Assembly (NCBI GenBank): GCA_017601265.1
Contig: JAFNJA010000025.1
Location: 7,195 to 17,807 of the forward strand
Source: Candidatus Brockarchaeota archaeon
Lineage (GTDB): Archaea; Thermoproteota; EX4484-205; DTQO01
Length of the DNA stretch: 10,613 nt
Direction: 5' to 3'
A program made the translations under genes and the position numbers. This document shows, piece after piece, positions 6,658 to 10,613 of this stretch (within the stretch, counting starts at the first letter, position 1; every line of letters begins with the position of its first letter). Under the pieces are notes generated by a model. That model made no database searches, was not told the DNA's origin, and worked only from the letters and a program-made list of their open reading frames with translations.

Positions 6658-7335
6658 ATGCGCGTCGTGATAAAGCTCGGCCACGCCCTTGGCGCCGGGT
6701 TTCCGGAGGCGGAAGGCGTAATGCGCCAATGCGAAATCCTGAAGCAACTGGCGCAGCTTGGCAACGAGGTCGTGGTCGTGGTCGGGGGAGGAAAGTTGTC
6801 GAGGGATTACATCTCCCTAGCCAGGAGGTTGGGCGCGAGCTGGGCCGAGTGCGACAAAGTGGGCATCGACTTCACCAGGATGAACGCGAGGCTTTTCGTC
6901 GCCGCGCTCGGGGACGCGGCTTACCCAGAAGTCGCCAGGGACCTAGGCGACCTCGCCAAATTCTTCCAGTCGGGGAAGATCGTCGTCATGGGCGGGATAT
7001 CCCCGGGGCAGTCGACGGACGCGGCTGGCGCGCTGGCTGCGGAGGCCGTCAAGGCGGACCTGTTCTTGAGGACGCTCGACGTTGAGGGCGTCTACGACGC
7101 GGACCCCAAGAGGGACAGGAACGCCAGGAAATTGGACGCAATAAGGATAGAAGACCTGAAGAGGCTCTCTTCCCTAGGTGGCGAAGAGGCCGGGCAGTAC
7201 GAGCTCTTAGACCACGTGGCCGTGAACATCCTGGCCAGGTCCAAAATACCGACGGTCTTCTTGGACGGGAGGGAGCCCGAAAACATCCTGAAGGCCGCGA
7301 GGGGGGAGAGGGTCGGCACGAGGGTCCTCTACTAG
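6658..7335 (+). CDS. pyrH: Uridylate (UMP) kinase, archaeal type
   Basis: 225 residues from the ATG at 6658, the usual size for archaeal UMP kinase of the amino-acid-kinase fold. It phosphorylates UMP to UDP with ATP, feeding RNA and CTP synthesis. Visible motifs are VVVVGGGKLSRDY (39-51, nucleotide-binding glycine loop), a TRMNA segment (73-77), VVMGGISPGQSTDAAGALAAE (UMP site, 109-129) and DVEGVYDADPKRD (141-153), all in family order. The first motif, normally K.GGS, reads IKLGHALG (5-12): the lysine is kept but GGS is not. An in-frame TTG at 6604 would add 18 residues, but it lies upstream of the TATA box, so the ATG is preferred. The gene is divergent from aRF1 and converges on the HAD gene with a gap of 32 bases. 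Confidence in the family is high. Confidence 0.93.
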   Translation: MRVVIKLGHALGAGFPEAEGVMRQCEILKQLAQLGNEVVVVVGGGKLSRDYISLARRLGASWAECDKVGIDFTRMNARLFVAALGDAAYPEVARDLGDLAKFFQSGKIVVMGGISPGQSTDAAGALAAEAVKADLFLRTLDVEGVYDADPKRDRNARKLDAIRIEDLKRLSSLGGEEAGQYELLDHVAVNILARSKIPTVFLDGREPENILKAARGERVGTRVLY

Positions 7336-7367
7336 GAGCCAAACCGCCGGTTCAGATTTCCGCCACC

Positions 7368-8108
7368 TCAACTTTTTACGGAAAGGGCGGAGCTCAGGGC
7401 CTTCAAGTTGGGCAGTATGTAATCCGGGCCGGCCCCGCCCTCCTGGTATCCGGACCCTTCCCTGGCGAGCAGCGCCGTCCTGAGGCCCGCGGACTTGGCC
7501 GGAACGACGTCCTTGGCGATCGAATCCCCGACGTAGAGGACTTCCCCGGGCTTGAAGAAGGTCTGCCTGAGGGCTTGCCTGAACGGCTCTCCCTTGTTTT
7601 TGTAACCCCTGACCTTGTCGGAAACTATTATCACGTTGAACAAGTTGAACAATCCGGAGAGCTTGAGGACGCCTTCGACTATGTCGTATTCTTCGTCCGA
7701 TATTACGCCCACCGTCAGCCCCAAGCTCCTTAACTTTGGAATTTCCGAAGTCGCGTCAGTGTAGATGTGCGTCTTCCTCACCACCGTCTGTACGTACTTG
7801 TCGTAAAGCCCGGAGAGGACTTCGGGCGTTGTCCTCGCCCCGAACCTTGAAAGGGTCGTGAAGAGGGCCGCAACCCAAGTTTCCCTCGCGGTTTTGTATC
7901 CTGCCATGCGGTTGAAAGCGTCTTCCCAGTCGGCCAGCCAAGCGGAATGGAGCGTCTGGGCGTCGACGCCCACCCCGAAATACCTGACGAACTCGTTGTA
8001 CAACGCCTCTCCGGCATATTCGTACCCGCTGTAGTCCATCACCGTTCCCAAAACGTCCATGAATACTCCCTTCACGCCCTCGATTTTCGGAACCTTCCTG
8101 AAATACAT
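7368..8108 (-). CDS. HAD-superfamily hydrolase with altered motif I
   Basis: 246 residues from the ATG at 8108. Soluble, with the four HAD motifs in order: motif I FMDVLGTVMD (nucleophile D18), motif II ISDEE (S137), motif III K167/K170 in SDKVRGYKNKGEPF, and motif IV VGDSIAKD (194-200). The helical segment between motifs I and II fits a subfamily I cap, as in phosphoglycolate phosphatase, haloacid dehalogenase and REG-2-like proteins. Most HAD phosphatases have DxD in motif I; here the second aspartate is leucine (DVL). Haloacid dehalogenases also lack that aspartate (DxY), so the enzyme may not be a standard phosphatase. Substrate unknown. A TTG at 8120 would add four residues; the ATG is preferred from the TATA spacing. 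It converges on UMP kinase and is divergent from the zinc-ribbon gene. Confidence 0.88.
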   Translation of the reverse strand: MYFRKVPKIEGVKGVFMDVLGTVMDYSGYEYAGEALYNEFVRYFGVGVDAQTLHSAWLADWEDAFNRMAGYKTARETWVAALFTTLSRFGARTTPEVLSGLYDKYVQTVVRKTHIYTDATSEIPKLRSLGLTVGVISDEEYDIVEGVLKLSGLFNLFNVIIVSDKVRGYKNKGEPFRQALRQTFFKPGEVLYVGDSIAKDVVPAKSAGLRTALLAREGSGYQEGGAGPDYILPNLKALSSALSVKS

Positions 8109-8138
8109 GGCCCGGCCCAAGCAAACTGCATCGCCGTG

Positions 8139-8146
8139 CTTAAAAC
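8139..8146 (-). promoter_or_regulatory. TATA-like box for the HAD gene
   Basis: GTTTTAAG on the minus strand is centred about 35 bases before the ATG at 8108. A start near 8116 would leave a leader of about eight bases. Confidence 0.5.
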
Positions 8147-8281
8147 GTTTGACTCAGGGGCGGGGCTGAGGAAACCCAAAATAATACGCGGGAAATTTCC
8201 AGGTAATCCCCGTAGCGGGACGCGGCCCAGCCGATCGGCCGACGCGTACTCGAACCGCTTCGCATTCGGAAGAGCCTTCGG

Positions 8282-8290
8282 GTTAAATTA
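8282..8290 (+). promoter_or_regulatory. TATA-like box for the zinc-ribbon gene
   Basis: GTTAAATTA is centred about 40 bases before the ATG at 8326, with expected transcription start near 8311. The short leader contains GAGG (8319-8322) three bases before the ATG, a possible but closely spaced ribosome binding site. Confidence 0.5.
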
Positions 8291-8325
8291 ATGAGCCGGT
8301 CCAAAGAGAGCCAGTCCTGAGGAAG

Positions 8326-8559
8326 ATGCAAGAAGTATCGCTCGACGTGAGCATCGCGAGGTGCCCCAATTGCGGGAAGCTTTACGTCGACGCCTCATGG
8401 TACGTCGCAGAGATCGGTTCCGACGTCGAGTGCGGCGCGTGCGGGCGCGAGTTCAACTCGAAGAAGAACATCGAGGATCGGGTGCTGGTCCGTTTCAACG
8501 TGGACGAAAGCGGAAAGGTCGGGTCAGTGGAACTCTCCGAGCGCCTCCCGCTCCGATGA
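8326..8559 (+). CDS. Small zinc-ribbon protein, function unknown
   Basis: 77 residues. CPNCGKLY (C13, C16) and CGACGREF (C36, C39) form two CxxC knuckles separated by 19 residues, a compact zinc ribbon as in many archaeal transcription and translation accessory proteins. The C-terminal half, DRVLVRFNVDESGKVGSVELSERL, looks like two or three beta strands. No membrane segment or signal peptide. The start is supported by a TATA-like box and a GAGG just upstream. It does not match Elf1, TFS or the zinc-ribbon ribosomal proteins that I can recall. It is followed, without a gene, by the structured region that begins at 8561, so the two may share a transcript. Real gene likely from the cysteine pattern; function not assigned. 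Confidence 0.75.
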   Translation: MQEVSLDVSIARCPNCGKLYVDASWYVAEIGSDVECGACGREFNSKKNIEDRVLVRFNVDESGKVGSVELSERLPLR

Positions 8560-8560
8560 T

Positions 8561-8834
8561 CGAATGCTTGCGAGCAAACCCAATTGGAACGGCGGAGCCG
8601 TGCCAAAAGGACGGACGAACAGGAACCGGGAGCGGAAGCGGCGCAAAGCGATTCCCCCCCGTCGAAGGTCCAGGGTGAAAACCGAAGGAACGTTCACGCT
8701 GCGGCGATCGAGAGGACCAACTTGGCGAACGGATTGTCGGGCGGGGCGTCCAGCCAATTCAACTCAAGGTGGACCGGGGGGGATTTCCGCCGATGAATTT
8801 CGTCGATTTCGAACCCCCGATTTCTGCCTTTTTT
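8561..8834 (+). ncRNA. Putative structured RNA or 3' element with competing helices
   Basis: No credible protein is encoded here. The + strand shows local hairpins TGCT-TGCG-AGCA (8565-8576) and ACGGC-GGA-GCCGT (8589-8601). A long-range helix pairs seven C (8654-8660) with seven G (8776-8782) and continues with GGTCCA (8667-8672) pairing TGGACC (8770-8775). Inside it GTGAA (8675-8679) can pair with TTCAC (8693-8697), and TTGGC (8722-8726) with GCCAA (8753-8757). Unpaired stretches are A-rich on this strand (CCAAAAGG, GCAAAGC, GTGAAAACC), as expected of a folded RNA. It starts right after the zinc-ribbon stop codon and ends in a run of six T, with no promoter of its own that I can see. It may be a 3' untranslated element of that gene or a processed RNA. 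Inference from hand folding only. Confidence 0.45.
8775..8834 (+). terminator. Hairpin followed by T6, possible intrinsic-type terminator
   Basis: CGGGGG (8775-8780) pairs with CCCCCG (8814-8819), enclosing a second stem CGATGA-ATT-TCGTCG (8791-8805). Six T follow at 8829-8834, ten bases after the stem. Archaeal termination mainly needs the T run, so the hairpin may serve stability or switching. Forming it excludes the long-range helix that uses the same G run. Confidence 0.45.
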
Positions 8835-8926
8835 GATGATCTTTGCCTTTCATTCCGGTTTCACATGCGAAGGCAGCGTCAGTACCAGGCTTGACCACCG
8901 GCCCAACTTCTTTATGGTAACAGGGG

Positions 8927-8934
8927 ATTTAAAG
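8927..8934 (+). promoter_or_regulatory. TATA-like box in front of the large putative RNA
   Basis: ATTTAAAG is a good match to an archaeal TATA box. Transcription would begin near 8952-8958. No open frame with convincing coding properties follows, which favours an RNA product. Confidence 0.5.
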
Positions 8935-8948
8935 GATGCCCCGAGGGG

Positions 8949-9408
8949 GCGGACCTTCTGCGCCTCCCAGCGGGCATGGAGCGGGCTCCTGCCGGTCCCG
9001 GAAGCCCAGCATGTCGGCCGCGGCTCCAAGGGGACGGACGCCCCTACTTCAAAGCGGCTCCTAAAAACATAAGAACGGCCGGATCGCGGCCGGAAGCAGG
9101 GGCTGTGGTCAAACCGGCCTCGGCGAGATCGAGGCTGGCGGCTACGCCAGGTATGACGACCACGAAGGGGCCAAAACCCCGAGTCGTCAGGGGCTCCAGT
9201 CACAGCACGTCGCGCGGACCTATCGGGATGACGATAGACTGGAGCGACGGGGAAACCCGTTCAGAGCGCGTGCGCGAAAAACGGGCGTTCAAAGCGAGCC
9301 GACGTGACCGTCGGAGCGGGAGAAGCCTGGCCGGCTCCACTCGCTCCAGCCCCACTTGCTTGCCACTCCCCGCCAATGGATGGGCAGCAGCTTAGACGCG
9401 ATGTCCGC
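8949..9408 (+). ncRNA. Putative large structured RNA of about 450 nt, family not recognised
   Basis: Perfect stems follow one another on the + strand: GGAG/CTCC (8978-8989), GGGG/CCCC (9030-9044), CGGCCG/CGGCCG (9076-9092), GCCTCG/CGAGGC (9117-9135), CTGGCG-GCTA-CGCCAG (9135-9150), TGACGAC/GTCGTCA (9154-9189) with an inner GGGG/CCCC, a nine-pair stem GCTCCAGTC/GACTGGAGC (9193-9245) with an inner TATCG/CGATA, ACGGG-GAAA-CCCGT (9247-9260), GAGCGC/GCGTTC (9263-9290) and CCGACG-TGAC-CGTCGG (9299-9314). GCGGAC (8949-8954) can pair with GTCCGC (9403-9408) and GCCCA (9004-9008) with TGGGC (9381-9385), closing the molecule. Loops and linkers are A-rich on this strand. I found no SRP helix 8 motif, 5S pattern or RNase P GAGGAAAGTCC motif. 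A diverged RNase P RNA is conceivable, since GCTTA precedes the closing 3' strand. The 3' end is uncertain. Confidence 0.5.
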
Positions 9409-9462
9409 GGATACGCCCTTCCAGTTGAGCGTCGAAAACCGCGCGATCTAAAATAACAAAGG

Positions 9463-9470
9463 TTATATAA
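9463..9470 (+). promoter_or_regulatory. TATA box for the OPT-like membrane protein gene
   Basis: TTATATAA is a strong TATA element centred about 35 bases before the ATG at 9501. Transcription should start near 9491-9494, so the GAGG at 9493-9496 may sit at the very 5' end of a leader of fewer than ten bases. The upstream structured region would therefore not be part of this mRNA. Confidence 0.7.
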
Positions 9471-9500
9471 TGATAAAGTATCGGTCAAAGTCGAGGAAAA

Positions 9501-10613
9501 ATGTCACAAGCTTCAGAGAAGGTTACCGAAAAAGTTCCGTGGCTCCTCGTCGTGGCGCTCAGCGTCTTCTTGGGGGCGTTCGGCACGGCTTGGCTGGAGT
9601 TCCTGCCGCAAGGCCTCTTCAGCTACTACAATCTCGGCAGCATACTTTGCGTGATGAACCTCACCTCGGCTCCTTTCATAGTTTTGATCTTCGCCGCCGT
9701 ATTCTCGAAGCTGTCGGGAAAAACGATCAGCATGGCCACCCTGACTTACTTGTTCGTCATAGCGTACACGTGTTCTTGGTACGTGAGCACCTACACCCCA
9801 TTCGAGTTCTCGGACGTGGTGGCGAGCAGGCACATGAACGAAGATTGGTCGGCAGCGTACGTTCCTTCCTTCATGGCTCCCCCGAAGGAGATCACGAGCC
9901 ACCTGGTCACCGGGCACCCGACCATACCCTGGGGCGACTGGCTTCCCGCGATAATGTACCACTGGATCCTCTTCATAATCCTCGGCTTCTTCTTCATAGC
10001 GGTAACGACCCTTTTCAGGAGGCAGTGGGTCGACGTCGAGAGGGTGCCGTTTCCGCACGCTTTGATAGCGTACGAGCTCATGAGGAGGATACCGGGAGAG
10101 AAGAAATCCCTGGCGGAGAAGCTAGGGAAGCCTTTCCTGCTCGGGATCGTCCTCGGTTTGGTGTACCAGATACCAGTCTTCATGACGTCCGTCTTCCCGT
10201 GGTTCCCTGACATCTACGGCTGGAAGACCCTGTGCGCCTCCGGCCAGTGGTACATCACCGGGGCGCATCCGTTGGCTGGGATAGCGGGGCTTTCGGCTTT
10301 CCAAGAGCACCCTGCCGCCGTCGCCATGGCGTACGTCGTGCCGCTGTCCATCAGCTTCAACGGTTGGTTCTGGCACCTCGTCTACATCATCCTGATGCAG
10401 ATCGCGTACGTCATGGGCTACTACACCGGCATCGAGGGCGAAGGGGGATGCGGCCGCGCTTGGTGCAGCCCGTCCGGATTGAGGGAGCCGCCATTCAAGT
10501 TCCAGGCGATCTCGTCCGGGGGAGGCCTCATCGGCCTCGCCGTCATCAGCCTGATACTGAGCAGGCGGTACATCGGCGAAACACTCAGGGCAGCATTCCA
10601 GAGACGTTCACGC
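9501..10613 (+). CDS. Polytopic membrane protein, OPT-transporter-like (3' partial)
   Basis: The frame is open from the ATG at 9501 to the right edge, 371 codons, with the end outside the window. Hydrophobic segments fall at about residues 13-35, 46-69, 77-95, 148-172, 212-231, 272-308 (probably two) and 338-354, so the protein is an integral membrane protein with at least eight spans in the visible part. The cytoplasmic-looking RRQWVDVERVPFPHALIAYELMRR (start 173) recalls the RxQWVExExLxFPxAxxPxEL segment of uncharacterised membrane proteins related to the oligopeptide transporter (OPT) superfamily, such as the DUF6785-type proteins. Transport of peptides or metal chelates would follow from that relationship, but no substrate can be read from the sequence. 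A strong TATA box at 9463-9470 and GAGG four bases before the ATG support the start. Membrane protein certain; family moderate. Confidence 0.7.
   Translation, partial: MSQASEKVTEKVPWLLVVALSVFLGAFGTAWLEFLPQGLFSYYNLGSILCVMNLTSAPFIVLIFAAVFSKLSGKTISMATLTYLFVIAYTCSWYVSTYTPFEFSDVVASRHMNEDWSAAYVPSFMAPPKEITSHLVTGHPTIPWGDWLPAIMYHWILFIILGFFFIAVTTLFRRQWVDVERVPFPHALIAYELMRRIPGEKKSLAEKLGKPFLLGIVLGLVYQIPVFMTSVFPWFPDIYGWKTLCASGQWYITGAHPLAGIAGLSAFQEHPAAVAMAYVVPLSISFNGWFWHLVYIILMQIAYVMGYYTGIEGEGGCGRAWCSPSGLREPPFKFQAISSGGGLIGLAVISLILSRRYIGETLRAAFQRRSR

Noticed and set aside
8834..8840. TGATGA as a box C of a C/D guide RNA
   Set aside because: No CTGA box D or D' at suitable distances, and it abuts the T6 tract.
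8850..9203. 117-codon frame on the minus strand
   Set aside because: Arginine/serine-rich shadow of the same structured region; no motif and no promoter.
8976..9395. 139-codon frame on the + strand inside the putative large RNA
   Set aside because: The product is rich in Arg, Ser, Pro and Gly without domain structure, as expected of chance frames in GC-rich DNA. The stems and A-rich loops explain the sequence better.
8949..9408. Identification of the large RNA as RNase P RNA or SRP RNA
   Set aside because: The closing helix and a nearby GCTTA recall RNase P, but the GAGGAAAGTCC-type motif is absent. The CGGAAG at 8999-9004 lacks the rest of the SRP helix 8 loop. Not enough to name it.
9513..10376. 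Several long frames opposite or out of phase with the OPT-like gene
   Set aside because: They are shadows of a strongly hydrophobic + strand frame with good promoter and start. Their products are Arg/His/Glu-rich without motifs.
1..10613. CRISPR arrays, insertion sequences, integrase or attachment sites, toxin-antitoxin pairs
   Set aside because: No regularly spaced repeats, transposase or integrase motifs, target-site duplications or defence-type domains were seen on either strand.

Overview
The window is archaeal chromosomal DNA, most likely from the TACK side of the Archaea (Thermoproteota-like); this placement is inference. The reasons are an archaeal/eukaryotic-type release factor aRF1, an archaeal-type UMP kinase, TATA boxes about 25-30 bases before probable transcription starts with very short leaders, heavy use of AGG arginine codons, fairly high G+C, and a tRNA gene interrupted by intron-like insertions, some at non-canonical positions.

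Layout. 2-1189 (+): the 3' part of a threonine synthase gene that ends in a PadR-like winged-helix domain. It overlaps tail-to-tail with 1087-1641 (-), a YkgJ-type cysteine-cluster protein. 1771-4356 (+): a large exported, membrane-anchored surface protein with a DNRLRE module, several Ig-like modules, one C-terminal membrane helix and a proline tail. 4486-4623 (-): tRNA-Ile(GAT) interrupted in the D loop, the anticodon loop and the variable region. 4640-5249: a gap of about 600 bases with no gene I can defend. 5250-6503 (-): aRF1, divergent from 6658-7335 (+), UMP kinase. 7368-8108 (-): a HAD-superfamily hydrolase converging on the kinase, and divergent from 8326-8559 (+), a small zinc-ribbon protein. 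9501 to the right edge (+): an OPT-like polytopic membrane protein, cut by the window.

The least explained part is 8560-9460, about 900 bases with no convincing protein. Its first half (8561-8834) can form a long-range helix and a competing hairpin followed by a U run, like a conformational switch or terminator. Its second half (8949-about 9408) has its own TATA-like box and a dense series of perfect stems with A-rich loops on the + strand, which looks like a large structured RNA. I see no hallmark of SRP RNA, 5S rRNA or RNase P RNA in it, although a highly diverged RNase P RNA is not excluded.

Most genes appear to be transcribed singly from their own promoters, and I see no operon longer than one gene. 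The core genes (threonine biosynthesis, translation termination, pyrimidine nucleotide synthesis, tRNA) suggest an ordinary chromosomal locus, with the surface protein and the putative RNAs as the lineage-specific parts.
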